In this document: one piece after another, positions 17,593 to 25,730 of the stretch
Layout of the letters: each line of letters begins with the position of its first letter
Position numbering within the stretch: position 1 is the first letter of the stretch
Source: Indibacter alkaliphilus LW1
Lineage (GTDB): Bacteria > Bacteroidota > Bacteroidia > Cytophagales > Cyclobacteriaceae
DNA: 64,000 bases
Assembly (NCBI RefSeq): GCF_000295935.2
Contig: NZ_ALWO02000036.1
Location: forward strand, 186,001 to 250,000
Direction of reading: 5' to 3'
Position numbers and translations under genes: made by a program
The notes under the pieces: generated by a model
Seen by the model: only the letters and a program-made list of their open reading frames with translations
What the model was told of the DNA's origin: nothing
The model's database searches: none

Positions 17593-18153
17593 ATGAAAAA
17601 TTTCAGTGTTGTAGCAGTCGCTTTAATTCTTGTATTGGCAGGGTGTATTTCCGATGAAGCAAATTTGGAATTGATTCTTGATCGGGATAAACAAGCCATT
17701 GAGACATACCTTCAGGAAAATCCTATTCCTTCAGTCAAAGAGTTTATTGATGAACCTACCGGAGTCAGAGTGATCTGGCAAGAATTGTCAGAAAGTGGTA
17801 TTAAGCCTGAAATTGGAGATACCCTTTTCGTCAATTACACTGGAAAATTGTTGAATAATAATGTTTTTGATACTTCTATAGAATCCGTAGCCAGAGAAAA
17901 CAACAGGTTTAACCCCAATAGGGACTATGAGCCTATTGCTGTTCTTTTCGGTTATGGCCAGGTAATATTGGGCTTTGAATTTGCTCTTTCCATTATGGAA
18001 GAAGGAGACAAGGCTACTACGCTTTTCCCTTCTTTGTATGGATATGGAAGCGATGACGGAAGACCAGACATTCCCCAAAACTCCCCTTTATTATTTGAAT
18101 TGGAACTGGTAAGGGTAGGGAAAATTACTTCAGAAGAACCTGAGAATATATGA
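17593..18153 (+). CDS. FKBP-type isomerase-like lipoprotein
   Basis: The second of three tandem FKBP lipoproteins, 186 residues. The start at 17593 (MKNFSVV) gives a compact signal with lipobox LVLAGC and avoids overlap; an upstream ATG at 17575 is less likely. The single FKBP domain keeps VNYTGKLLNNNVFDTS and GQVILGF, but the active-site Trp is Phe (GFEFALSIM instead of GWDEGL). The prolyl-pocket Tyr is kept in GYGSDDG. Activity is therefore probably weaker or altered. Gliding-motility GldI of flavobacteria is a lipoprotein of this type, so a role in folding secreted or motility proteins is possible but not shown. Overlaps the next gene (ATGA). Confidence 0.82.
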   Translation: MKNFSVVAVALILVLAGCISDEANLELILDRDKQAIETYLQENPIPSVKEFIDEPTGVRVIWQELSESGIKPEIGDTLFVNYTGKLLNNNVFDTSIESVARENNRFNPNRDYEPIAVLFGYGQVILGFEFALSIMEEGDKATTLFPSLYGYGSDDGRPDIPQNSPLLFELELVRVGKITSEEPENI

Positions 18154-18692
18154 TGAGATTGAGTAGAGTAATTTTATTTACGCTTTTTGCTGGGGTATTT
18201 GCTTGCCAACAACCGGTAAACCCTTTTGGTCCTACCTATGATGTAGAAGGAAATCTCGAAAGGGAGGCACCGATTATTGAAGAGTTTCTTCAAACTTATG
18301 AGGTGGACAGTGTGGCGAGAATACATGACAGAAATGGAGTGGTTATCATTGTGCACGAAGAAGGTGATGGGGCAAGGCCTCAGGAGTTTGCTTTGGTATA
18401 CTGTAACTATGTCACCAAACTACTGGATGGGACTGTCGTTGACACCAATATGGAAGATGTTGCCTTGGCAAATGACGTTTGGGATGAAAACAGACTTTAT
18501 AGAATATTCCAGTTTACATTAGGGGGAGGAGATGCCATCCAAGGCTTCAGTATAGGATTTAGAAATATCCGTAGTGGCTCAAAGGCTACTTTTATAGTTC
18601 CCTCTGTATGGGCATATAGAGATCAGGAAAGACCCTTTATTCCGGAAGATTCCATTCTTATCTTTGAAGTAGAATTTCTGGGAATGGATTAA
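18150..18692 (+). CDS. Degenerate FKBP-like lipoprotein
   Basis: The third tandem FKBP-like lipoprotein, 180 residues, with a lipobox at GVFAC. Two adjacent ATGs (18150 and 18153) are possible starts. The fold is recognisable (CNYVTKLLDGTVVDTN, GGGDAIQGFSIGFRNIRSGSKATFIVPSVWAY, SILIFEVEFLG), but the Phe of Phe-Asp is Val, the active-site Trp is Phe, and the loop Gly-Asp region is shortened. Loss of isomerase activity with retention of binding is likely. The gene ends in a good terminator. I infer duplication within this operon followed by divergence, because all three share the insert after the first active-site loop. Confidence 0.78.
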   Translation: MMRLSRVILFTLFAGVFACQQPVNPFGPTYDVEGNLEREAPIIEEFLQTYEVDSVARIHDRNGVVIIVHEEGDGARPQEFALVYCNYVTKLLDGTVVDTNMEDVALANDVWDENRLYRIFQFTLGGGDAIQGFSIGFRNIRSGSKATFIVPSVWAYRDQERPFIPEDSILIFEVEFLGMD

Positions 18693-18723
18693 ATTGATAC
18701 GATTCCTTAAGGATAAATTATAT

Positions 18724-18756
18724 AAAGGCTGCCTTTCAGGTGGCCTTTATTTTTTT
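18724..18756. terminator. Terminator of the nrnA-FKBP unit
   Basis: AAAGGCTGCC and GGTGGCCTTT pair over ten positions (two G-U) around TTTCA, followed by ATTTTTTT. The stop codon of the convergent gene lies inside the hairpin. Confidence 0.8.
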
Positions 18757-19332
18757 GAACGGAATCAAAGCTGATACAGACTTTTTGTATGCCGTGTATG
18801 CTTCCCCATAGATACTGACCAGCTTTTTTTCTTCAAAATAAATCCCAAATGGAAGATAAACCAGTAAGCAGGTCAGGTGTATCAAGGAGCTTAGGAAAGG
18901 AGCAAACAGAAAATAGCCCAAAAATATCAAGACCAACCCAGTATAGACCGGGTGTCTCATCCAAGCATGAATGCCGGAAGTCACCAATGGCTCAGTGACC
19001 TGCAGGTCATTGTGCGGTCGGATACCTATAAATTTGAAACCTGAAAAATTCCTGAAAGCTTTTACTATGATGATCGTTCCGAAAGTGGCAAACATGTAGC
19101 CCATGTAAGTCAGTAATTCCGTGGTGGCAAGGATTTGGCTTTTTGCCAAGGTGGCAGCATAGACCAGAATACCGAAAAAGAAAAACCCAAAAAGCAAGGA
19201 ATAAAACATCCTGTACCACCTGTAACCTGACTTTAGTAAAGAACTGATTTTTTGTTTGATGCTGAGCCCTGCCAGATAGGAGTGGGTGAAGTAGAAAAGT
19301 AACCAAAGTATTACCAATATAATGTATGACAT
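18736..19332 (-). CDS. ICMT/NnrU-like membrane methyltransferase family protein
   Basis: A 198-residue protein with four to five membrane helices. The C-terminal half carries the isoprenylcysteine-carboxyl-methyltransferase-like pattern: VTSGIHAWMRHPVYTGLVLIF, followed by an EEKKLVSIYGEAYTAYKK segment, which binds SAM in family members. The substrate of bacterial homologues is usually unknown; lipids or small molecules are possible. It converges on the FKBP operon and has no partner gene. Its stop lies within the shared terminator hairpin. Confidence 0.8.
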   Translation of the reverse strand: MSYIILVILWLLFYFTHSYLAGLSIKQKISSLLKSGYRWYRMFYSLLFGFFFFGILVYAATLAKSQILATTELLTYMGYMFATFGTIIIVKAFRNFSGFKFIGIRPHNDLQVTEPLVTSGIHAWMRHPVYTGLVLIFLGYFLFAPFLSSLIHLTCLLVYLPFGIYFEEKKLVSIYGEAYTAYKKSVSALIPFKKIKAT

Positions 19333-19539
19333 GATCTGAAATGCTTTTGTATTGCAAGTAAATCAAAACTTAGTAAGTTCCATCCCTTAGAGATTTTTAG
19401 GTTTCAGTTTTTTGATTGAAAGGGTTTTTCTAATTTGAAGCATCAATTCTTCAGCTACTCAATGAATAATGGTAAAAGCTAAAGGAAAGTTGTAAATGTC
19501 CTAAGTGCTTGGTTGATTTTGAAAATATAAAAGCAAATT

Positions 19540-20754
19540 ATGAAAATTGGTCTGATCAAAGAAGGAAAAAACCCACCGGATAAGCGGGTTGCTTTTACAC
19601 CTCAGCAGGTGATAGCCATTCAAAAAAAATTCCCCGGAGCTTTTGAGTTTTTTGTGCAATCGAGTCCTATCCGCTGCTATGCAGATGAGGAATACAGTAG
19701 CATGGGAATCCCTATAGTGGAAGACCTCAGCCACTGTGATTGGTTGCTGGGCATCAAGGAGGTTCCTATTGATCAGTTGATTCCTGATAAAAACTACCTG
19801 TTTTTTTCCCATACCATCAAGGAACAGGCCTATAACAGACCGCTTCTTCAGGCGATTTTGAACAAAAATATCAAACTCCTTGACTATGAAGTCCTCAAAA
19901 ATGAGAAAGGGCAGAGAACCGTTGCTTTTGGACGCTGGGCCGGCATAGTTGGGGCATATAATGGCCTTTGGACCTATGGGAAAAAGTCAGGGCTTTTTGA
20001 CCTCAAGCGTGCCCATGAATGCTTTGACCGTAAAGAGCTAGATCAGGAACTTGAAAAAGTTCAGCTTCCTCCCATCAAGATCGTAGTGACCGGAACAGGG
20101 CGTGTTGGAAAAGGAGTTTTGGAAGTGCTGGAAACAATTGACCTTCGTCAGGTAAGCCCACACGACCTCATTCATAATTATTATGACGAGGCTGTCTTTG
20201 CCGTTTTGGACAATGAGGACTATAACAGGCGGAAGACAGATGGGGGCTTTGATCAACAGGAGTTTTATTCTGAAGCCCAGAAGTATGAAAGTCATTTTCT
20301 CAAATATGCGGAAGTCTCTGATATTTTGATAGCTGCAGCTTATTGGGACAATAGGGCACCTAGACTTTTTACCAGAAAGGATATTGCTTCGGAAGATTTT
20401 AATATTTCCGTAATTGCCGATATTACCTGTGACATTGAAGGGTCAATTCCTACTACCATGAAACCCTCTACCATCGCAGATCCTGTTTATGATGTGGACA
20501 GGGAAAGTTTCGAAATGTTGCCTGCCTTTGGCAGACAAAGTAGCATTTCTGTAATGGCCATTGATAATCTGCCCACCGAACTGCCACGGAATGCTTCTGA
20601 GGAATTCGGGAGTCAATTGAGTGAACATTTTATCCCGGAATTGTTAAAAGAAGAGTCAAAGATCCTTGACCGGGCTACCATAACGAAGGAGGGAGATTTG
20701 ACCATAGAGTTTATCTACCTGAAGGATTTTGTAGCAGGAAAATCCACAGATTGA
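19540..20754 (+). CDS. Saccharopine/alanine dehydrogenase-like NAD(P)-dependent oxidoreductase
   Basis: A 404-residue member of the alanine dehydrogenase/lysine-forming saccharopine dehydrogenase family. The N-terminal domain has KIGLIKEGKNPPDKRVAFTP and FFSHTIKEQ, then LLDYEVL and AFGRWAGIVGAYNGL. A Rossmann domain follows with VVTGTGRVGKGVLEVLE. Fungal Lys1 uses this fold to make lysine from saccharopine. Bacteria normally make lysine by another route, so the reaction is uncertain; it may act on another opine-like compound or in lysine breakdown. The 207-base upstream gap probably carries its promoter. A DeoC gene follows 88 bases later. Confidence 0.78.
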   Translation: MKIGLIKEGKNPPDKRVAFTPQQVIAIQKKFPGAFEFFVQSSPIRCYADEEYSSMGIPIVEDLSHCDWLLGIKEVPIDQLIPDKNYLFFSHTIKEQAYNRPLLQAILNKNIKLLDYEVLKNEKGQRTVAFGRWAGIVGAYNGLWTYGKKSGLFDLKRAHECFDRKELDQELEKVQLPPIKIVVTGTGRVGKGVLEVLETIDLRQVSPHDLIHNYYDEAVFAVLDNEDYNRRKTDGGFDQQEFYSEAQKYESHFLKYAEVSDILIAAAYWDNRAPRLFTRKDIASEDFNISVIADITCDIEGSIPTTMKPSTIADPVYDVDRESFEMLPAFGRQSSISVMAIDNLPTELPRNASEEFGSQLSEHFIPELLKEESKILDRATITKEGDLTIEFIYLKDFVAGKSTD

Positions 20755-20842
20755 CCAAAAAGGAGAGCTCATAATTAGGCACTAATAATTCAACAAATGC
20801 CGTGATACTTCTCGGCACCATCGCGCCAAAAAAAGACACAAA

Positions 20843-21499
20843 ATGAAAAACATCCAAAGGTATATAGAACAGACGGTGCTGAAGCCCCAGACCACTGACG
20901 CAGACATTGAAAACCTAGTTCAAGAAGCCAAAGAACATGGTTTTATAGGCATTTGTGTGCCTCCTTTTTGGGTCAAAAAAGCCAAACGTGAAATCGGGGG
21001 ACATGACATCCAATTGGTAACTGTGGTTGGTTTTCCCTTGGGCTACAACATGACTGAAACCAAAGTTTTTGAAACAGAACAGGCTATCAAAAACGGGGCA
21101 GATGAAATTGATGTAGTATGGTCCACAACCTCTTTTAAGACAGGAATGAATTGGCCAAAGATAGAATTGGCTAAGCTGGCCACAGTCTGTCATGAACAGG
21201 AAAAAATTCTGAAAGTTATCATTGAGACAGCCTATCTCAGTGATGAGGAAATTATCGAAGCCTGTAAAATATGTGCCGATGCTGGTGTGGATTATGTCAA
21301 GACCTCCACAGGGTTTGCACCTGAGGGAGCTCAGATTCATCATATCAAGCTGATGCGGGAAAACCTACCTTCCAATGTAGGGATCAAAGCCAGCGGAGGA
21401 ATCAAAAGTTATGCCCAGGCAGTCACCATGATTGAGGCTGGTGCTGACAGGATAGGAACCAGCTCGGGAGTCCAGATCGTGAAAGATTCAAAGATTTAA
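20843..21499 (+). CDS. deoC: Deoxyribose-phosphate aldolase
   Basis: DeoC cleaves 2-deoxyribose-5-phosphate to glyceraldehyde-3-phosphate and acetaldehyde in deoxynucleoside salvage. This is a class I TIM-barrel aldolase. The Schiff-base lysine lies in DYVKTSTGFAPEGA, the partner lysine in VGIKASGGIKSYAQA, and the conserved Asp in ADEIDVVW. The 218-residue length is normal for the shorter bacterial form. No other deo gene is nearby. It follows the Lys1-like gene by 88 bases on the same strand; cotranscription is possible. Confidence 0.95.
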   Translation: MKNIQRYIEQTVLKPQTTDADIENLVQEAKEHGFIGICVPPFWVKKAKREIGGHDIQLVTVVGFPLGYNMTETKVFETEQAIKNGADEIDVVWSTTSFKTGMNWPKIELAKLATVCHEQEKILKVIIETAYLSDEEIIEACKICADAGVDYVKTSTGFAPEGAQIHHIKLMRENLPSNVGIKASGGIKSYAQAVTMIEAGADRIGTSSGVQIVKDSKI

Positions 21500-21611
21500 A
21501 ATAAGGAGGTTTTGGCCTTCTATTTTTATTTGAGCTATCCTTCCGTTGTGGAGTGGCGTTTTCCTCAAAAAAGAAAGACATTGAAAAGTAAGTAGAGATC
21601 AACCCAGAAAG

Positions 21612-22793
21612 CTAGGGTTTGGTCACTACCCTTTCAATTTTTGTGCGGTTTTCATTCTGAGCTCCCATATGCCTAATGTCTCCATCTTTATTGAAATAAA
21701 TGAGAAGAAAAGGAATAATAAAAAATGTCAGGATGATGTAAGCTAAGCCTACAAACCTGGTTCTAACAGATTCTCTTCCCAAATAAGTAGAAAGCTTGAC
21801 AGGTATATTTCTGATTCCCGGAAATGGGAGGAAAAGCAATGCACCAAAGAAATTAAAAAGAAAGTGAACAATGGCAATACTGATGGCTGCTTCCGTTTTA
21901 TAAATCGCAGCAATTGCAGCAGTAATGGTGGTACCAATATTGGCTCCTATGATAAAAGGGAAAGCTTTGACCAAAGAAACTTTTCTATTGGCCACCGCAG
22001 GTACCATCAATGAAGTAGTCACAGTACTGGATTGCACTGCTGCGGTAAAAAAAATGCCATACAAAAATGCTACAAATGGTTTTTGGAAAATATGCTTGTT
22101 GGCTTTGTTGTAGCTCGGAGACATAAAAACCCTGAATACTGATGTAGACAGGAACTTGATGGATGCAAAAACCAAAGCAATGGCCAAAATGAGAGATATT
22201 ACCGGTTGTTGGAGAATTCCCACCAGCCAAAGTGTGACAGGCCTGGTAAACAGTACATTGTAAGTGTAGTCTTGATCATCCAAGGGCGAGAAATCAAAAA
22301 AAGTCTGGCTGAAATACACGGCCATATTACTCAAAAACCCAAAATATACTTCCAAAGGAAAGAGAATCAATACCGTGAGGATATTGAAAATGTCATGGAG
22401 TACTCCTGCAGAAAGGGCTTTTTTAAAATCGCTTTTTTTCATAATAAAAGAAAAAGCGACCAAGGTACTTGTAATCGTAGTTCCTATATTAGCACCCATG
22501 ACCAAAGGAACCGCCTGGCCCAAGCTTAAAGTCCCTGCTGCCACTACAGCTACAATCATGGCTGTCACTGTCGAGCTGCTTTGAATCAGAGCTGTCATCA
22601 ATAAGCCTATAAAAAGTCCAACAAAAGGATTGTTGGTGGCCTGAAAGAGCTGTTCAGCAAATTTGCTGTTCAATTGAATCATCGATACCGTCAATAAGTC
22701 TATTGACAGCATAAAAAGTACAAATGCAAAAAGCATTTTGAATAAAGTAATCACTCTATTGGTACCGGAACTTGATTCGATTACATCGTTCAT
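21612..22793 (-). CDS. Na+/phosphate cotransporter, NptA type
   Basis: A sodium-coupled phosphate symporter of the inner membrane (SLC34/NptA family). The family's internal duplication is visible: TALIQSSSTVTAMIVAVVAAGTL followed by GANIGTTITS near residue 65, and TAAVQSSTVTTSLMVPAVANR followed by GANIGTTITA near residue 255. About nine membrane helices are expected. At 393 residues it lacks the C-terminal PhoU-like domain of longer relatives. It diverges from a second phosphate-transporter-like gene, and the gap holds direct repeats of the TT(A/C)ACA type in its orientation. Confidence 0.9.
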   Translation of the reverse strand: MNDVIESSSGTNRVITLFKMLFAFVLFMLSIDLLTVSMIQLNSKFAEQLFQATNNPFVGLFIGLLMTALIQSSSTVTAMIVAVVAAGTLSLGQAVPLVMGANIGTTITSTLVAFSFIMKKSDFKKALSAGVLHDIFNILTVLILFPLEVYFGFLSNMAVYFSQTFFDFSPLDDQDYTYNVLFTRPVTLWLVGILQQPVISLILAIALVFASIKFLSTSVFRVFMSPSYNKANKHIFQKPFVAFLYGIFFTAAVQSSTVTTSLMVPAVANRKVSLVKAFPFIIGANIGTTITAAIAAIYKTEAAISIAIVHFLFNFFGALLFLPFPGIRNIPVKLSTYLGRESVRTRFVGLAYIILTFFIIPFLLIYFNKDGDIRHMGAQNENRTKIERVVTKP

Positions 22794-22879
22794 TTATAGA
22801 AAAACCCCTGTCGGGGCCTCGGAAATCCTTAAATTTGACACAAAGTAAAAACAAGGATTACAAATAATGTGGCTTTTGA

Positions 22880-22896
22880 TGTGAAGATTTTGTTAA
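22880..22896 (-). promoter_or_regulatory. Pho-box-like direct repeat before the NptA gene
   Basis: On the minus strand, TTAACA-AAATC-TTCACA gives two hexamers with an 11-base period, the arrangement recognised by PhoB/PhoP-type regulators (TT(A/C/T)ACA repeats in Bacillus PhoP sites). It lies 87 bases before the start of the phosphate symporter gene. Confidence 0.4.
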
Positions 22897-23043
22897 CATT
22901 AAAAAGTCATTTTGAAACTTAACCCAAATAATAAGAAATTATAGGCATTTTTGGGCTGGAATATTTCAATGTAAATTCTATATTAAGTTAATAATAACAA
23001 TTCAGGGGCTAAAAGGACAAAACTTAACCGAAAACAAGGGTCT

Positions 23044-23061
23044 CTTAACAATTTCTTAACA
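23044..23061 (+). promoter_or_regulatory. Pho-box-like direct repeat before the PiT-like gene
   Basis: CTTAACA-ATTT-CTTAACA is a perfect 7-4-7 direct repeat with an 11-base period, as in Pho boxes. It lies 21 bases before the TAAATTTG box at 23083-23090, where a -33 element would be, and no TTG is present there. This fits an activator-dependent promoter. Confidence 0.5.
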
Positions 23062-23082
23062 TAGAAGCCAAATAATCTTCTT

Positions 23083-23090
23083 TAAATTTG
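23083..23090 (+). promoter_or_regulatory. Candidate -7 box of the PiT-like gene
   Basis: TAAATTTG matches TAnnTTTG and lies 31 bases before the start codon. Confidence 0.45.
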
Positions 23091-23121
23091 CACAGGATAA
23101 ATCATCCTACATCTCCACCTT

Positions 23122-24261
23122 ATGGCCAAACTTAAAGACCAGAACATTAACCAGGACGCTTTATCAAAAGTAGCCTATTCACTTTTTGATTTTACCAAAA
23201 AAGAAAAGTCCTTTCTTGTCATCATCTGTATTCTGGTTTCCATTGCCGGAGTCATTACAGAATATACTTACCTATCCATGTGGTTTGGTTTTGCCTTGGC
23301 GGCCTACTCTGCCATTGCCAATGACAGTATACAGACCATAGGAACATTCATAGCCTCCAATCACAATAGAAAATGGTATTGGCTTTGGCTTTTCATGGGT
23401 TTGATCTTTGTCGGAACGGTTACCTTCAGTTGGTTTACTTACAACGGTGATGTCAGTTACCAGAGGTTGCAGGTTCCAGGATTGGACAGAGCTCCTGACA
23501 ATTTTGTCTTTCTTCAACTGGCTGCTCCTATTGTCTTATTGGTAATGACAAGGCTGAGAATGCCTGTATCCACTACTTTTCTTCTACTTAATGTATTCAC
23601 TTACAAGGCCGGAACCATCGTAGATGTAGTGACCAAGAGTTTATTTGGCTATGTTTTGGCATTTTTCATTGCCATAGTGGTCTGGTTTGCCATGGAGCGT
23701 TTTGTCAAAAATTTCCTAAAAGGCACAGCAAATCCCTATTGGTACATTTTGCAATGGATCACCTCAGGAACCTTGTGGGCTGTATGGATCATGCAGGATG
23801 CAGCCAATATTGCTGTTTTCCTTCCGCGACAACTTGACGTTTGGGAGTTTGTAGGCTATGCAGGATTTGTTTTCTTCGGCTTGGGATTTTTATTTTATCT
23901 CAAAGGAGACAGAATACAAGGTATTGTCAATGAAAAGACCAAAGTAACAGATGTCAGGGCGGCTACCTTGGTAGATTTTGTATATGCCATCATCCTTTTC
24001 TACTTCAAAATGCTCAATAATATTCCAATGAGTACTACTTGGGTGTTTATTGGTCTCTTGGGAGGCAGGGAAGTAGCCATTGCCTTGGCTAAGTCCAAAA
24101 AGCTTTCCAAAAGAAAAGCTAGGATCTACAGAGCATATACCTTGGCAAGAAAAGACATCACCAAAGCGGGGATAGGGCTTTTAGTATCTCTGATACTTGC
24201 CCTGATCATCAACGAGGGCATCAGACAGGAAATCTGGGAACTGATCACCGGAGGAGCTTGA
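23122..24261 (+). CDS. Diverged PiT (PHO4)-like transporter
   Basis: A 379-residue protein with about ten membrane helices. Two halves each resemble the inorganic phosphate transporter (PiT) repeat: YSAIANDSIQTIGTFIASN near residue 65 recalls GANDVANAFGT, and LRMPVSTTFLLLNVFTYK near 150 and LNNIPMSTTWVFIGLLGGRE near 305 recall the PiT motif with Pro-x-Ser-Thr-Thr. The asparagine-aspartate pair is kept in the first half but not clearly in the second. Substrate may be phosphate or another oxyanion. Location opposite an NptA gene with Pho-box-like repeats between them supports phosphate. Confidence 0.68.
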   Translation: MAKLKDQNINQDALSKVAYSLFDFTKKEKSFLVIICILVSIAGVITEYTYLSMWFGFALAAYSAIANDSIQTIGTFIASNHNRKWYWLWLFMGLIFVGTVTFSWFTYNGDVSYQRLQVPGLDRAPDNFVFLQLAAPIVLLVMTRLRMPVSTTFLLLNVFTYKAGTIVDVVTKSLFGYVLAFFIAIVVWFAMERFVKNFLKGTANPYWYILQWITSGTLWAVWIMQDAANIAVFLPRQLDVWEFVGYAGFVFFGLGFLFYLKGDRIQGIVNEKTKVTDVRAATLVDFVYAIILFYFKMLNNIPMSTTWVFIGLLGGREVAIALAKSKKLSKRKARIYRAYTLARKDITKAGIGLLVSLILALIINEGIRQEIWELITGGA

Positions 24262-24333
24262 TGAGAGCCATTTACGAGCACAGCTTTTGATCAAGGCTGT
24301 GTTTTTTAATTTTATGCTGTTTATGTTTGCAAT

Positions 24334-24777
24334 ATGGAAATGTATACAGATGCCTATTTTATGAATGAGGCACTCAAGCAGGCAAAAATAGCGTTCAAAG
24401 AAAATGAAATTCCGGTCGGAGCTGTGGTGGTCTGTAGAAATAAGGTCATAGCACGAGCTTATAATCAAACAGAAAGACTTACAGATGTGACAGCACATGC
24501 AGAAATGCTGGCCATTACTTCAGCAGCGAATGCGCTAGGTGCCAAATACCTTACAGAATGCAAACTCTATGTAACCTTGGAACCATGCAATATGTGCGCC
24601 GGGGCATTATTTTGGTCTCAAATAGGGGAAATCCATTTTGGTGCCACAGATCCAAAAAGAGGTTATTCAAATAATCCTGTTAACTTATTGCACCCTAAAA
24701 CCAAAGTTTTTAAGGGTGTAATGGCTCAGGAAGCAAAAGATTTACTGGATTTATTCTTCAAAAAACTTAGAAATTGA
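24334..24777 (+). CDS. tadA: tRNA-specific adenosine deaminase
   Basis: A zinc-dependent deaminase that converts A34 to inosine in the anticodon of tRNA-Arg(ACG). The zinc site is complete: HAEMLAI (His and catalytic Glu) and PCNMCAGAL (two Cys). The first segment NEALKQAKIAFKENEIPVGAVVV is characteristic of TadA. The 147-residue length is normal. Related nucleoside deaminases share these motifs, so guanine deaminase-like activity is a less likely alternative. It stands 72 bases after the PiT-like gene. Confidence 0.88.
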   Translation: MEMYTDAYFMNEALKQAKIAFKENEIPVGAVVVCRNKVIARAYNQTERLTDVTAHAEMLAITSAANALGAKYLTECKLYVTLEPCNMCAGALFWSQIGEIHFGATDPKRGYSNNPVNLLHPKTKVFKGVMAQEAKDLLDLFFKKLRN

Positions 24778-24881
24778 ATCCTTTTTGAAGAACTTAGAAC
24801 CATTTGGAAAAAGAATTGGTTGATTAAACGTAAATTATTAACGCGAATTATTTAATGTTTCATCATAAACCCTTTTAAAAA

Positions 24882-25487
24882 ATGGCTTTTGAACTACCAA
24901 AATTACCTTATGATTTTAATGCGCTAGAGCCGCATATTGACGCGAAAACCATGGAAATTCACCATGGAAAACACCACAACGGATACGTTACCAATCTGAA
25001 TAATGCCATTGCAGGCACAGAATTGGAAGGAAAAAGCATCGAAGAATTAATGAAGTCTGCAGGTTCCAATAATGCAGTAAGAAACAACGGTGGTGGTCAT
25101 TACAACCATAGCCTTTTCTGGACTATTCTTTCTCCAAATGGTGGAGGTACCCCTTCCGGGGATTTGGCTGCTGCAATTGATGCCAAGTTTGGTTCTTTTG
25201 ACGCTTTCAAAGAAGAATTTGGAAAAGCTGCTGCCACTAGATTTGGATCAGGCTGGGCCTGGCTTTGTGTAGATGAAAGTAAAGAACTTTGTGTCTGCTC
25301 AACTCCAAACCAAGACAATCCATTGATGGACGTTGCCGAGAAAAAAGGAACTCCTATCTTGGGTCTTGATGTGTGGGAACACGCCTATTACCTGAACTAT
25401 CAAAACAGAAGACCGGATTATGTCTCTGCCTTCTGGAGCCTTGTCAATTGGGATGAGGCAAGCAAGCGTTACGCTGCTGCTAAGTAA
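24882..25487 (+). CDS. sodA: Superoxide dismutase, Mn/Fe type
   Basis: Converts superoxide to hydrogen peroxide and oxygen in the cytoplasm; there is no signal peptide. Metal ligands are visible: His27 in [11 protein letters not shown], a His in [11 protein letters not shown], and the Asp and His of [10 protein letters not shown]. The glutamine of the STPNQDNP segment is in the position favoured by manganese-type enzymes, so Mn is the more likely metal, although cambialistic use cannot be excluded. The 201-residue length is standard. It is monocistronic with a strong terminator. Confidence 0.95.
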   Translation: MAFELPKLPYDFNALEPHIDAKTMEIHHGKHHNGYVTNLNNAIAGTELEGKSIEELMKSAGSNNAVRNNGGGHYNHSLFWTILSPNGGGTPSGDLAAAIDAKFGSFDAFKEEFGKAAATRFGSGWAWLCVDESKELCVCSTPNQDNPLMDVAEKKGTPILGLDVWEHAYYLNYQNRRPDYVSAFWSLVNWDEASKRYAAAK

Positions 25488-25511
25488 GTATTAAATCAAT
25501 ATAGAAAAGGA

Positions 25512-25542
25512 AACCCTGAAGTTTAGACTTCAGGGTTTTTTT
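25512..25542 (+). terminator. sodA terminator
   Basis: AACCCTGAAGT and ACTTCAGGGTT pair perfectly over 11 bases around TTAG, followed by a T-run. Confidence 0.92.
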
Positions 25543-25730
25543 GTGGACTATTGGCTCTAATCGTCTTTATTGTATCCCAAGCGAACGATAAAAGTGTTCA
25601 TTTTTGAAACAGTCTTGTTTCTAGATAAAAACATAACCAATTGATTTTAAGTGTTTTAAAATATTTTTTACTGAATGGCATTGAAATTTCAATAGGTCTG
25701 GCACAATGAAATGAAAACTAAACCAACATC

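Noticed and set aside
18736-19366. Alternative minus-strand frame starting at 19366
   Set aside because: Out-of-frame shadow of the ICMT-like methyltransferase, without its motifs.
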